A stretch of 64,000 nucleotides of DNA from Haloquadratum walsbyi J07HQW2 (GCF_000415985.1 NZ_KE356561.1:411852-475851); one strand, 5' to 3'; numbered from the stretch's first letter, positions 39,233 to 49,470 are shown. The notes: generated by a model from the sequence alone, not told the origin. Made by a program: numbers and translations.

Positions 39233-40640
39233 CTACCCCACCCTACTTCGCTCACCCTGACGGGTTCGCTCGGTGAGGGTGGGGTGGGGTGGGGCTTGGC
39301 TTGTCCGTGAACTCGGCCTCAGCCTCGAACCCGTCCTGTCTGGGTAGGCGGTGAATCCGCCATTCGGCGTCACTGTTCCAGACTTCAGGGCGAGTTGACT
39401 GTCGCCCGTCGCCCGTCCCCGACCGCCGACGACGACGTACCGTCTCCCGATGTTCTTCGCCGCGTTGGAGTCCGCGTTCGCTTCCGACCCGCAGTTCACA
39501 CACCGGAAGTCGGTGCGAGTCGGCCGATTCTCATCTGCGGGAAAGCCACACTCGGCACACCGTTTCGACGTGTACTCCGACCCCACTTGTTTCAGCGTGA
39601 TTCCTTCCTTCTTGGGCTTGGGCTTGGGCTTGGGCTTTGTATGCCACCTGCTCGTACAGTACAGTACAGTACAGGGTTCAGAACGCCCACTTGTGCCCCC
39701 AGGATGCACCTGTACGGTCACGGTCACGGATATGGATCAAGTCCTCGAACGCAATCACGTCGCAGTCGTATCGGATTGGATTGCTTTGCTTCATCCACAA
39801 TCGAATCGCATTCGACGCTCGGTGGAGGACGTAACGGAGCTCCCGACCACTCGACTGTTCAATCGGTCGGTGGTCACTTCGAGTCCCGGTCTGCCGGAGG
39901 CCGGCGCGAACTTTCTCACACTCCCGGAGGTTCTGCGTTAACTCCTGCCCACTAACGAATGAAGCGGTACTTGTGACGGCGAGGTTCTCGATTCCGAGGT
40001 CAACCCCGACCCCGAGGACCGTTCCGTCCTCAGCGGTGTGTTTCTCAGTGTCGGTCTTGGTCTTGGTCTTGGGTCGACGGAAGCCGATGTGCAGTGCAGG
40101 AAGCAGGAAGTAGTCGCCGTCGCCGTCGCGGACTGAGGGTACTTTCTGTGATGCTCCACTCCTTGGAGTCGAGGGACTGCCGTTGGTAGCCATCGTCGGC
40201 GTCGGCGTCGGCGTCGGGCAGAGCAAGCGGACACCGGACGCGATTCTCCGTGGTGGAGAGCGACACCGTATCGTCATCGAACAGCATCATCGTCCGGGTG
40301 TCGCACGTCACCGTGGGAGCGGTGAAGGTGGGCTTGCTGACCTGCTTGCCGTTGGATCGACGTTCGATACATCCAGTGATGGCTTGGGCGGCTTGGTGGG
40401 TGGCAAGAATCGCGTGCTGACTCCCGAGGTCAGTGTGTTCGCGTGCGTCGTCGTAAGCGAGGGGCTGGACATCGCTCTTGGCGTTGCACTTGCCCCACGC
40501 CATATCCGTAGCGATCTGACAACCACGCTTCCACTCGGAGATGGGTTCCTCAAGCAACTCGCGTTGCTCATCATCCACCGAGAGGCGGGTGATCGCCGTC
40601 CGACGCACGTAGTCGTCCGCCGCGTGTGCAATGTAGTCCG
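39233..40640 (-). mobile_element. IS1341-type tnpB gene with several frameshifts
   Basis: Minus-strand pieces in changing frames make up one TnpB. The front is MRRTAITRLSVDDEQRELLE with WGKCNAKSDVQ and the target-binding part TLTAPTV-like. The RuvC start is VLGVGVDLGIENLAVTSTAS and the RuvC-II block is YDCDVIAFEDLIHIRDR. The zinc finger is TSKRCAECGFPADENRPTRT with FRCVNCGSEANADSNAAKN. Breaks near 40210 and 39670 coincide with GGCGTCGGCGTC and CTTGGGCTTGGG repeats. With two or more frameshifts it is inactive. No tnpA is seen. Confidence 0.75.
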
Positions 40641-40689
40641 ATGACCTCTTAGAAACCTGTGTTTGTAGTCGATACGAACGCGCTCCTCC

Positions 40690-41095
40690 CTTAAGCAGGG
40701 GGACTCCGCGCTACCCCTTCAGTTGAAAATGAAGTCAGGTCGGAACGGAGCGATCTCAAACGACCTTCGGAGGCGGTCTCCCCGCCAGTAATGAGACAAT
40801 ATCTAAAACGCCAACACGGTGAACGTGAATGCGAGAAGCGTTCGTCCGTGCCTGGTGGTTGAGCAAGCAAACATAACTCCGAGTCCGTGGAGGTGTCGGT
40901 GACTCCTGCTGGCACAAACAATAGATGGAATCAATAGCGCCGAGGATAGGAGTAACGGCGGTTTGGCACCGCCAGTCAGCCACCGTCTCGTGATGGATTA
41001 AATGGGTTCCTGAAGAAGAAACTGGATACATGGTTGCGAACCTGAAACTCCCAAGACTCGGGAGTCCTCGCCCCTCAGGGGGGTGTCAATCAGGC
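40690..41095 (+). mobile_element. 3' relic of another IS1341-type element
   Basis: Plus codons near 40950-40995 read EDRSNGGLAPPVSHRL, matching the variable tail that follows the TnpB zinc finger in this genome. It is followed by the right-end hairpin CCAAGACTCGGGAGTCCTCG and CCCCTCAGGGGGGTGTCAA at 41050-41088. The nuclease part is gone. Its 5' side touches the end of the inverted tnpB gene. Confidence 0.5.
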
Positions 41096-41176
41096 AGTAT
41101 GGTCGGGTGCCGATGTAGATCCGATTAATAATCGTGATTACTGACTCTTTTTGCTGACAGAATAAAAGGATATGAT

Positions 41177-42946
41177 ATGACTACTCAAGTAGAACACGAG
41201 GACACAATCCGTGTTCTTCATGTTGATGATCAACTCGACTTCGCCGACATGGCTACGACTTTTCTTGAGCGAGAGAACGACCGATTTGAGACCGAAACAA
41301 TAGCCAGCGCCAGCGAAGGGCTGGCTCGACTTGCAGACTCTGAGTTTGACTGTGTTGTTTCTGATTATGAGATGCCTGGTCAAAATGGGATTGAGTTTCT
41401 TAAGAATATCCGAAAAAAGTACCCTCAGATTCCGTTCATTCTCTATACAGGGAAAGGATCCGAAGAGGTCGCTAGTGATGCTATCTCAGCTGGTGCAACC
41501 GATTATCTACAAAAAGAAAGTGGCACAGACCAGTACACAGTACTCGCAAACCGTATCGAGACAGTCGTTGAACGAGCTCATGCACAGCAGCGGTATCAGC
41601 GACAGACGGACGCCATTGAGACTGCACGAGAAGGAATTGCGATTATTGACTCAGACGGCTACCACACGAACGTAAACCAATCATATGCTGATATCCATCG
41701 CAGTGATCCTGATGAACTGATTGGTAAGCACTGGACGACACTTCACCCAGAGGACGAGGCGGAACATATTCAAAGTAAACTCTTCGCCAGTGTTCAAGAA
41801 GATGGACAGTGCCAATATCAAACAACTGGTCTCCGTGCTGATGGAGAGACATTCATCAAAGACTGTGTTGTTTCGGCAACTGCCAAAGATATGATGACCA
41901 TCACAGTGCGAGACGTTTCCGATCAGGTCCAGTCTCAAGAGCATCTAAACAGATATAAAGCACTTATCGAAGTCATCGAAGACCCTGTATATGTGCTTGA
42001 TGAAGATGGTCGATTCGAATTCATCAATGAATCATTTATTGAGACTTTCGGATATGAGCAGAATGAATTGATTGGAACCGATGTCTCGCTAATCAAAGAT
42101 GAAACGGCTGTGGAACAGGGACGGTCAAATCTCAGACAGATTCTATCTTCCGAGGGATCTGACAGTGCATATTTTGAAACGGAGATCCAATCGAAGAGTG
42201 GCGAATCAATCCCCTGTGAAGATCATATGACCGCCTTGCCCTATGAGGGAGAATATTTCAACGGAACTGCTGGAATCTTGCGAGACATATCCGAGCGTAA
42301 ATCCCGAATAAAGAAGCTAAAAAGCCAGAATAAACGGCTCGATGAGTTCGCAAGCGTCGTGAGCCATGACCTTCGTAATCCACTCTCTGTTGCGGAAGGA
42401 AACGTGGAACTCCTCCGCGAAGAGTGTAATAACGAGCGAATCGACACTATTGATTCAGCGTTGACTCGAATGGACGACCTCATTGAGGACCTTCTCCAGT
42501 TAGCTCGTACAGACAGACAGGTAAATAGCACCGATTCAGTTAGTCTCGCCGAGCTATCTCAGAACTGCTGGAAAAACATCAAAACAACCAACGCAGCAGT
42601 TGATATAGATACTAATCGAATTGTTCAGGCTGACCGAGGGCGGCTTGCGCAGGTATTTGAGAATTTAATGCGAAACGCAATTGAGCATACAGATCAGGAT
42701 GTCTCGATTACCGTCGGTGAGCTTGAGGATGGATTTTACATTGAAGATGATGGAAGCGGAATCCCCGAGGACAGGCGAAAAGATATAATTGAGGCTGGAT
42801 ATACGACTGCTGAACAGGGAACTGGATTTGGACTTTCAATTGTAAGTGATATTATTGAAGCTCATGGATGGGAGATGCACATCACAGGGAGTTCCGAAGG
42901 TGGGGCACGGTTCGAAATTACGGGAGTCGAATTCAGTGCAGAGTGA
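41177..42946 (+). CDS. Receiver-PAS-PAS histidine kinase
   Basis: 589 residues. Residues 10-130 are a response-regulator receiver (IRVLHVDDQLDFADMA; phospho-acceptor Asp in CVVSDYEMPG; Lys in YLQKES). Two PAS domains follow (AREGIAIIDSDGYHTNVNQS; EDPVYVLDEDGRFEFINESF, with NELIGTDVS). The kinase core has H-box VVSHDLRNPLSVAEGN, N-box FENLMRNAIEH, and G boxes IEDDGSGIPED and GTGFGLSIV. Cytosolic, no membrane segment. This hybrid layout is common in haloarchaea; the signal is unknown. It ends with FEITGVEF. Intact. Confidence 0.92.
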   Translation: MTTQVEHEDTIRVLHVDDQLDFADMATTFLERENDRFETETIASASEGLARLADSEFDCVVSDYEMPGQNGIEFLKNIRKKYPQIPFILYTGKGSEEVASDAISAGATDYLQKESGTDQYTVLANRIETVVERAHAQQRYQRQTDAIETAREGIAIIDSDGYHTNVNQSYADIHRSDPDELIGKHWTTLHPEDEAEHIQSKLFASVQEDGQCQYQTTGLRADGETFIKDCVVSATAKDMMTITVRDVSDQVQSQEHLNRYKALIEVIEDPVYVLDEDGRFEFINESFIETFGYEQNELIGTDVSLIKDETAVEQGRSNLRQILSSEGSDSAYFETEIQSKSGESIPCEDHMTALPYEGEYFNGTAGILRDISERKSRIKKLKSQNKRLDEFASVVSHDLRNPLSVAEGNVELLREECNNERIDTIDSALTRMDDLIEDLLQLARTDRQVNSTDSVSLAELSQNCWKNIKTTNAAVDIDTNRIVQADRGRLAQVFENLMRNAIEHTDQDVSITVGELEDGFYIEDDGSGIPEDRRKDIIEAGYTTAEQGTGFGLSIVSDIIEAHGWEMHITGSSEGGARFEITGVEFSAE

Positions 42947-43059
42947 GCTAGTCAAGGACGCTCCGAATCAACGCCTGTGCAGACTGCGCTCGCTACGCTC
43001 AGGCCTCATCGGGAACGGGAGGCTGTGAGTGCAAAGCGCGTCGTGGAAGCAGGAAGTCC

Positions 43060-43322
43060 CGGGTAGGTTCACGTGTGTGAGGAGTGTGAGTTGGTTGTGA
43101 ACGCTGATGTGAACGGAGCCGAGAATATCCGTCAGAAAGTAACTCCGAGTCCTCATTCAGAAGATAGGAGTCCCGGCTGGTGCACAACACAGCCATCGAG
43201 TTATCTGTTTGAGACCGAAACTGGCGCATTCGCACCTCAAGAACAGGTTAGGTTACGTCGGAAAATCACAATATCCCAACCTTGGGAATCCTCGCCGTTT
43301 ACGGCGAGGAGGATGTCACATA
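43060..43322 (+). mobile_element. 3' relic of an IS1341-type element (TnpB tail and right end)
   Basis: Codons read VCEECELVVNADVNGAENIR, the second half of the TnpB zinc finger with the conserved N-x-D-x-N-x-A-x-N-I. They continue in PGWCTTQPSSYLFETETGAF and QEQVRLRRKITISQPWESS. The right-end hairpin CTCGCCGTTTACGGCGAGGA with GGATGTCAC closes it at 43322. It sits directly behind the histidine kinase gene. Confidence 0.7.
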
Positions 43323-44006
43323 AGATATTGCAGAGAGTAAGTATAGAAGCGATATCCATCATACATAGAATTCATCAATCAAAAGTGACAATAGTGATAT
43401 AGTTAATCGTCAGATATAGGTTACTTCGCTGCGCGGATAATCATAATTGCAGATGTTAATAAAATAATATAATCCATCTATAGACATTGTAAGTTCAACG
43501 ATTAACTGATATAATAGAGATATAGATATATCTAAATTATTGATAGAGACTCATTTTACAGCTCCCGATTCACATAAAATATCAAATGTATGATGTATGA
43601 TTGATTTAGCAACATAATATAACACCTGTACTATCATTATACTATTATTCGGCTGACTATATTGGGGTAATATATCGATCAAAGGTAAACTGATAAATCA
43701 TATTTGTCTAATAATTCGTCATTTGTCATCTATTAGGCATAGAATATCCGTGCTATAGCATCAGCTCCAGCAGCTCATAGGCCCTGAGCCTTCCGGTTAA
43801 ACAGTGATCGAGATATAAGCTGAGGAGCAGGTAAAGGTGGTATATTTCTGTTATAATCTACTCGTCCTGTTCCGTCATTGATCTACATGTGTGCTGACTA
43901 AGTGTGAAGTTCAGTGTGATAAATGAGGTCAATCTAATATGATCCGACAGTAATCGATATTTCTCCTTTCAGATCAAGAATCACACCGTTGGAAATCACT
44001 ACAATG
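43323..44006. other. AT-rich gene desert
   Basis: Nearly 700 bases of very AT-rich sequence with no coding frame on either strand. ATATAGATATATC-type runs occur, and CCCTGAGCCTTCCGG near 43785 stands out only by GC. No RNA gene was recognised. Confidence 0.5.
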
Positions 44007-44649
44007 GGCACTGTCTAGTTAAGCACCTCCTCAGCTGGCGTCCATCCATCAAGTGATTGATGCGGTCTCTGGCAGTTGTAGTAATGTATGAATTGTTCAA
44101 GCCATTCGCGTGCGCTTGCCCGGCTGCCGACCCACAAGTTGTGGAACCGGTCGGTGCGCATTTTGAGCGTGTGAAACTACTTCTCAATGAGGCTTCGGTC
44201 TGTATAGTCAACTCGACCGTTGAGTCCTAAGCGGGAAGGGGCAGTCCGATAACCGAATTGATCAACGAGAAACACAGCGATGGAAAGATCGTGTTTCTCA
44301 CGGAGTCGGTAAAGAAATGCAGCCGCTGAATCAGTGCCGTGCCGTCCAAACAGCTCCATATCAAGAATCAGTTTTGTGTCGAGGTCTATTGCAGCGTACA
44401 GCCAAGACCACCCGACGTTGATTTTGATAGCGGTCTTGTCAACCGCGACCCTTGACGGCTACGCCGTCGGCGGGTCGCCGACGCTATCAGCGACTTGATG
44501 AGCACATTGACAGGTCGCTTGATGTGAGCGTTCGACATCGAATAATCGGAGAATTTTCTTTGGTTTCTCGAAGCGAACAGTCGGTATCGCTCCCAATATT
44601 CAATATTTGTTGTGTTCAACGTCTCCCTGAGCAGTTCTGGATCAAGCAA
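44007..44649 (-). mobile_element. IS6-family transposase relic with one terminal repeat
   Basis: The left end has the terminal repeat GGCACTGTCTAGTTAAG, with the transposase stop inside it. Minus codons read MLDPELLRETLNTTNIEYWE, then after a deletion VERSHQA, VAVDKTAIKINVGWSWLYAA and DLDTKLILDMELFGRHGTD. Then come KHDLSIAVFLVDQFGYRTAP and FHTLKMRTDRFHNLWVGSRA with HYYNCQRPHQSLDG. The DDE catalytic pattern can be followed. Breaks: internal deletion after YWER, a TAG before PSRVAVD, and TAG replacing Trp in LIEK-W-FHTLK. No matching right repeat, so the element is immobile. Confidence 0.8.
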
Positions 44650-44891
44650 GACACTCGAACTACAAACTGTTCGGTTCTTAACGGACCGTTATATCGTCCA
44701 GGTCCAGGTCGGGTTCGACATTGAAGATCATCGGTCTGTCCTCTCCATTGGAGCGTATCCTCTACGACTTGCCCAGGAGCACACATTCCGGAGCATGCGT
44801 TACAATCGACCATCGGAGCTACTCGGATCAGATCCCCGTCTTGGTCACAGTTCGGACAGTCCCCGTCGATGGATTCGACATTGAATATCAT
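44616..44891 (-). CDS. Cys-rich small protein, probably broken
   Basis: Codons read MIFNVESIDGDCPNCDQDGD, then VAPMVDCNACSGMCAPGQVV. This gives two CxxC knuckles of a zinc-ribbon protein, about 40 residues of credible sequence. The rest of the frame (CRTRPGPGRYNGPLRTEQF) looks non-coding. The start string ATGATCTTCAATGTCGAA recurs at 44719-44736 in another frame (MIFNVEPDLDLDDITVR), as if a short tandem duplication had occurred. Unknown function. Confidence 0.35.
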   Translation of the reverse strand: MIFNVESIDGDCPNCDQDGDLIRVAPMVDCNACSGMCAPGQVVEDTLQWRGQTDDLQCRTRPGPGRYNGPLRTEQFVVRVSCLIQNCSGRR

Positions 44892-45180
44892 CAGTTCCTC
44901 ATCACGTCATCTTCGATTCGGTCGGCGAGGTCACTCCACATATTAACCAGATTCTTCTTGTTCGGTCGGTTGCTATCGATTTCGACTTTGTCTTACCAGT
45001 GAGATAGCTCGATTATACTCCTCTTGACTTGAGAAGCTCGTTTACTCTCGTTCTCCGATATAAACGCTCCTGTATGTAGCTGATGTATTTCAAGTGACTC
45101 AGTTCGTGGACGAGATCAAGGGAATATTCACGTCGGGAACAATCTCGAATGTTGAATGTATCGTTCCAGTCCTGCAGGAC
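44892..45180 (-). pseudogene. Relics of two unknown proteins, one with HELSH motif
   Basis: Minus codons 45180-45013 without start read LQDWNDTFNIRDCSRREYSL, then DLVHELSHLKYISYIQERLY and NELLKSRGV before TAA. HELSH fits the HExxH zinc-protease pattern but may be chance. Bases about 45000-44890 read DKVEIDSNRPNKKNLVNMWS and LADRIEDDVMRN to a stop. Both look coding but lack beginnings. The pieces probably stem from one decayed operon with the Cys-rich ORF below. Confidence 0.35.
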
Positions 45181-45195
45181 TGCATGAAAACTAAA

Positions 45196-45735
45196 TTACA
45201 TATTGTCTATAGATTTCTCAAGTAGCGATTCTAAATTGCGCACTCGGTCTTTCAAAAACTCAACATCAGTCTCACACGAGCCTTCCTGATCGTCTGATTC
45301 GAAATTGATTGCCTCAGAGAATAAGCTATCAGTCGCGTCAGTAACTTCCCGAAGTTGCAGAAGCACTAGTAATGAATCACGGACCAATTCACTGCGTGTC
45401 TGTTGGTATTGCTCAGCAGCAGTATCAGTGCTCTCAAGCAATGGCTCTGGGACACGGATAGTCATCTTGGCGGTCTCATGTTGATCAGTTTGGATATGTT
45501 CTGCCGGGGACGGAGATGGTGATTGCCCCAAAACGCTGTACAGTTGATGATGAGGAGGACATAAATAGATTATCGACTCAGTTCCTGATTGATCAGTAAA
45601 ATTGAGTTGTGTCACCGAATCAGTCGCATCACAGATTGCGCATTGACGGGCACGCTGAGCGTTGCTCTGCTCCTCGCCCGACCCTCCCTGATTCTCAGTA
45701 TCACCCAACTGGATGTGTGACCCGTTTTTCATTAT
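45196..45735 (-). CDS. Zinc-finger plus ribbon-helix-helix protein
   Basis: About 179 residues from ATG 45735. Residues 30-70 carry CAICDATDSVTQLNF and YLCPPHHQLY, a C2-CH type zinc knuckle. A linker leads to KMTIRVPEPLLESTDTAAEQ and TRSELVRDSLLVLLQL, a CopG/RHH DNA-binding fold. The C terminus is a coiled coil (VEFLKDRVRNLESLLEKSI). Likely a regulator; no partner toxin is next to it. The longer frame up to 45840 is not family-like. Confidence 0.7.
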   Translation of the reverse strand: MMKNGSHIQLGDTENQGGSGEEQSNAQRARQCAICDATDSVTQLNFTDQSGTESIIYLCPPHHQLYSVLGQSPSPSPAEHIQTDQHETAKMTIRVPEPLLESTDTAAEQYQQTRSELVRDSLLVLLQLREVTDATDSLFSEAINFESDDQEGSCETDVEFLKDRVRNLESLLEKSIDNM

Positions 45736-45849
45736 GTAACAGGTGTATACACGAGAACATGATTCTTTCTGCGGGCACAATATTTTATGAAATACGACAG
45801 AAAGATGAGTGTGATACTGTTCAGTGTTTGAATGATACACTGCGATATT

Positions 45850-46298
45850 TTTCCGTGACTTCTGTGTCTACGTTATTAGTGATGATTCCACAACAATTGT
45901 ATTCGACAAATGTAGACAACAAATAACTTACACTCCAGTGAGAGTCTATCGATAAATATAATAATCGAATTATATCCATTCAACAAAGGTATGATGCACA
46001 ATTATGTGAACGATGATAGCGATGCCTATTGCGCAATGCAGTGAGTTGACTTACAGGATCCATATCCTCAAAACTGGATTATGGAATAAAAATATAAACA
46101 TGTTTGAATGGTTAGTAAAAATGGCATCGTAATTTATTATTTGGATAAATAGTCATTTCTGTGATTATTTGGTGTCGATATCATAACATTTATGATATCA
46201 CTATCCTCTCAGTTATCTGATTGGACTGGAACTCGTATATAGTTTCCAGACGTGAACTGACAAATCATATTTATTCGATGATTTGTAATTGAATATAT
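45850..46298. other. AT-rich spacer
   Basis: No gene. It separates two divergent genes and probably contains both promoters; TTTCCAGACGTGAACTGAC and TATATATG close to 46299 belong to the nuclease gene. Confidence 0.4.
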
Positions 46299-47297
46299 AT
46301 GCGGCATGCAGTTTTCCTTGCTGTAATGATTCTGCTCGCTGGGTGTGGACAGGGATTCGCGCCAACAGCGACAACGCCGAATTCAACCTCAACCTCAACC
46401 TCAATGCCGACGTCCACGGAGTCAGACTTAGGCCCAACACAGACGCAGACAGCAACGGTTATTGATATTATTGACGGCGACACGATGGATGTCCGACTCT
46501 CAGACGGGAGCATTGAGACAGTGCGACTCCTTGGCGTCGACACGCCTGAAACATCCATTACGCAAGTATCACCTGAAGAATGGGAAGGAGTAAAAGACAC
46601 TACTGACGGTCGTGACTGGCTCGTCGAGTGGAGCAAGGACGCAACACGCTATGCCCAGAACCGTCTTGCAGGCCAGACAGTCTTAATTCAGAGCGACCCC
46701 GAAGCGGATCGCCGCGGGTACTACGGTCGATTGCTTGTGTATATTTTTCAATCCCGACACGCTGAGATATCGTTCAACGAACGGTTGTTACTGAATGGAT
46801 ACGCACGGTACTATGACAGCTCATTTAGCCAACAAAAGGGGTATCAGGCGACTGAGATGACTGCTCGTGATGAAACCGCCGGTGTGTGGGATTACACATC
46901 ACGAACCATAGCCACAACCACGACATCGACATCGACATCAATATCGACAACTACTGAGGATGGTAGTGGCGATATCATCATCGAGAGTATTCATGCAGAC
47001 GCCAAAGGAAATGACAATGAAAACCTGAATGGTGAATATGTGAGTTTCAAAAATACTGGTGATGAAGCCGTCAACCTGACAGGCTGGACTGTCTCTGATG
47101 AGGCGATTCATGAGTATGCATTCCCAGCAGGTTTTAAACTGAGACCAGGGGAGTCCATGACCCTCTATACTGGTGATGGGACAGATACAGATAATGAATT
47201 ATACTGGCGCGAGGACGGGGCTGTCTGGAATAACGCCGGTGATACAGTGACAGTCAAGAATGATAGTGGCGACACAGTCGATACATACACGTACTGA
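46299..47297 (+). CDS. Secreted nuclease lipoprotein: SNase domain plus lamin-tail domain
   Basis: 332 residues. Signal peptide with lipobox LLAGC at residue 16 anchors it outside the cell, followed by a Thr/Ser linker. Residues about 50-205 form a thermonuclease-like domain: VIDIIDGDTMDVRLSDG, VRLLGVDTPET (Arg/Asp of the active site) and SDPEADRRGYYGRLLVYIF. After a second Thr/Ser linker, residues 225-332 are a lamin-tail domain (NGEYVSFKNTGDEAVNLTGW; DGAVWNNAGDTVTVKNDSG). Such fusions are known in haloarchaea and bacteria and likely degrade external DNA for nutrients. The first ATG is at the end of a TATA-rich stretch. Confidence 0.9.
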   Translation: MRHAVFLAVMILLAGCGQGFAPTATTPNSTSTSTSMPTSTESDLGPTQTQTATVIDIIDGDTMDVRLSDGSIETVRLLGVDTPETSITQVSPEEWEGVKDTTDGRDWLVEWSKDATRYAQNRLAGQTVLIQSDPEADRRGYYGRLLVYIFQSRHAEISFNERLLLNGYARYYDSSFSQQKGYQATEMTARDETAGVWDYTSRTIATTTTSTSTSISTTTEDGSGDIIIESIHADAKGNDNENLNGEYVSFKNTGDEAVNLTGWTVSDEAIHEYAFPAGFKLRPGESMTLYTGDGTDTDNELYWREDGAVWNNAGDTVTVKNDSGDTVDTYTY

Positions 47298-48086
47298 TCT
47301 GCGGTCAATATTGGAGAGACCCCTACCGGAGAAGTCGGTCTCTGTGGAATCGATAGACTCGATATTGGCAGTGAAACTGGTAGTATCACAAAATCTATTG
47401 GTTTCGTCTATATGATCGTTTGGCTGAGATACAACAATATTACAATCGAATTCAATATGCGTTTCTCAGTGAATTCGATCATGTATTATAATTATAATCA
47501 TAGTCATAATGATGATACGCGGTTACTCAGAGGTATTTGATCTATCATCAGTGAGCGTCGAAATTTAATTTATCGGGCTTTTGGCGATATCTATCGATTA
47601 TATGTCAGCTATCCACCGCTGAAGCCGTGAGCTTGCGCGCTGCTACCGCTGTGATATCATTCAATCTATTCTCATTTTGTCTTATTAATATTGCACAAGA
47701 AATCTCAGTGCTTTCTGAGCTGAAGTCGATTACATTGATTCCTTCAGATGTCGCCAACTGTCGATCAATATTCTTGTGAGTTCTCTTATTAGCATATACA
47801 TGAATCATCAAATACTCCCAAACTGTGTTGATCTTACAGGGATGTAATAAGAAAGCTGTCGAGATTACTCATAGGTAACTGATCATAATTAGCTGTCAGA
47901 TACTCGCTGACACGCTGGCAAGAGCAGACAAAAATATCGAACAGATGGTCGATAATGAACTACCCCGACCTACTCGCTCACTCCACGCTATTCCGCTCTT
48001 TCCTTGAGGAAGGGGTCTTGCCCTCGAATTTAGATAATCCTGCACCGGTCGCGAACGCCTGACCGTGATATAAATACGGCGCGCAT
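47298..48086. other. Gene-free region
   Basis: No gene is supported. A minus frame at 47605-47811 (MMIHVYANKRTHKNIDRQLA) reads partly protein-like but has no family. CCGCTGAAGCCGTGAGCTTG near 47618 resembles hairpin ends of IS1341 elements. Confidence 0.4.
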
Positions 48087-48275
48087 CAGCGATCAGCGAG
48101 TTTGACACCGGTGATGTCAAATAAAGCGTCACTCTGGTTGCTCTCTGTCACGGCTATATCCACCGTGTGCGTCGGCAATCTGTTTGACAATCCGCAGATC
48201 AAATCCGGTGGCATCTTCACTTGGCAAATATCCTAGCTCAAAGACCTCTATGCGGTCAGACTCGGGAATCCCAAT
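48087..48275 (-). pseudogene. Histidine kinase C-terminal fragment
   Basis: Minus codons read IGIPESDRIEVFELGYLPSE, then ATGFDLRIVKQIADAHGGY. These are the G1 and G2 boxes and final helix of a HATPase_c domain, similar to GIPED and GTGFGLSIV of the intact kinase at 41177. After a +1 shift it ends LFDITGVKLADR, the standard haloarchaeal kinase end. Everything upstream of the G1 box is missing; the cut lies next to the dispersed repeat at 48306. Confidence 0.7.
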
Positions 48276-48298
48276 ACAGTATCTGCTACGTGAAGTAC

Positions 48299-48338
48299 CT
48301 CGGGGACAAGCCCCGACTCCGAGGCACTCGTCTTGATA
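48299..48338 (+). repeat. Dispersed repeat copy C
   Basis: CTCGGGGACAAGCCCCGACT followed by CCGAGGCACTCGTCTTG matches copies at 17592 and 37487. Here CTCGGGG and CCCCGA also pair as a hairpin. It sits at the truncated edge of the kinase fragment, suggesting it marks an element end or recombination site. Confidence 0.5.
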
Positions 48339-48692
48339 TCTGTAGATACACTACGTCGTTACGGTAATTATCCGAATACGCTTCCGAGACAACTACTTTT
48401 GGTATACAATACCATACGATACTCCAGATGGTACCGGTCGATCGAGCCTCAAACAAGCACATATTCACACCCGCGACACTATTCACAGATACCGTGGAAG
48501 GAGCATAACACGGATTAATCGTAGAATATCGGTGTTTCATCTATATGATCAAAGTAGCCAATTCCAACGACCGACAAAATTACTCAATTGCTGGATCTCC
48601 CAATAGAAACATCAAACAGGTGCCTGCGATGAGTCACCGTCTCAGACAATAAGATGATTACGTCCTCGGGAGAGTGGTAATCACTCAGGCAT

Positions 48693-49274
48693 TCAATTAC
48701 CCTGGATTGCGTCAATAACCATCGCCGCAGCAATAACAGCTTCACTTGACACAGTGCTTGTATCGTCAATAGTAATTGTATATCGGTCTCGGAGTGATAT
48801 TTGCCCATCGATATTTCCAATATGAGAGTCATTGGCGTCAGTAATCTCATATTTATGCGGAATAAACTCACCGAATGGAATCACATTACGAGCGATTGTC
48901 ACGAGGGTGCCACGAGAATTAATCTCTGCAATCTTCTCTTCTGTGTCTACGTCCCGTATTCGCCAAGTGTCTTGCAGAAGTGAATAATCGTTATCAAGAA
49001 CAATGAGGTCTTCACCTGTCTGTGAGTCGGTCAAGACATAGTTACCGGCAATATCAACCATCCCTCCAGCATTGACCTCAAACACCTCTTCGCCGTCTGA
49101 GTCAATGAATGGAAACTCCTCTTTGAGTTTGAACATTTTTTGTTTCCCACGGATGACGACGTTTTCATCCGCATCCATCGCTTTGTACTTGTTTCGAATC
49201 GGCAGCAGGGATTGCTCAACGACGTACGTATCTCCAGTAAGATCCAATCCACTGATATCGTGATTGCGTGACAT
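48693..49274 (-). CDS. LURP-one/tubby-like domain protein
   Basis: 193 residues from ATG 49274. It carries the beta-barrel pattern of the LURP-one-related (DUF567, scramblase-like) family: YVVEQSLLPIRNKYKAMDAD, VVIRGKQKMFKLKEEFPFID, GEEVFEVNAG, and IRDVDTEEKIAEINSRGT. The final hydrophobic helix (SSEAVIAAAMVIDAIQ) is also typical. Function in archaea unknown; membrane or lipid contact is suspected from the scramblase relation. Intact. Confidence 0.8.
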   Translation of the reverse strand: MSRNHDISGLDLTGDTYVVEQSLLPIRNKYKAMDADENVVIRGKQKMFKLKEEFPFIDSDGEEVFEVNAGGMVDIAGNYVLTDSQTGEDLIVLDNDYSLLQDTWRIRDVDTEEKIAEINSRGTLVTIARNVIPFGEFIPHKYEITDANDSHIGNIDGQISLRDRYTITIDDTSTVSSEAVIAAAMVIDAIQGN

Positions 49275-49470
49275 TGTGCTTCGTTTGTTTTGGATGCCGT
49301 CAGGAAATGAAACCATTGACTGGACTGCTCTGCTGAGTAGTGATCTGTCCTGATGAATATCACGAGTGTCAGATTATGACGTCATCCGCTGGGATCACAT
49401 ATATTGATGACTGACGATACACACGGCAGACGCTGTCGCCTCCGAGTCTCTCTGGTCAATCATGGTAAAT

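Noticed and set aside
39395..39955. Plus-strand frames of 160-190 codons
   Set aside because: They are antisense to a frameshifted tnpB gene with clear RuvC and zinc-finger motifs.
43323..44006. Long AT-rich stretch that might hide a CRISPR array or origin
   Set aside because: No regularly spaced direct repeats and no cas genes; no ORB-like motif was found.
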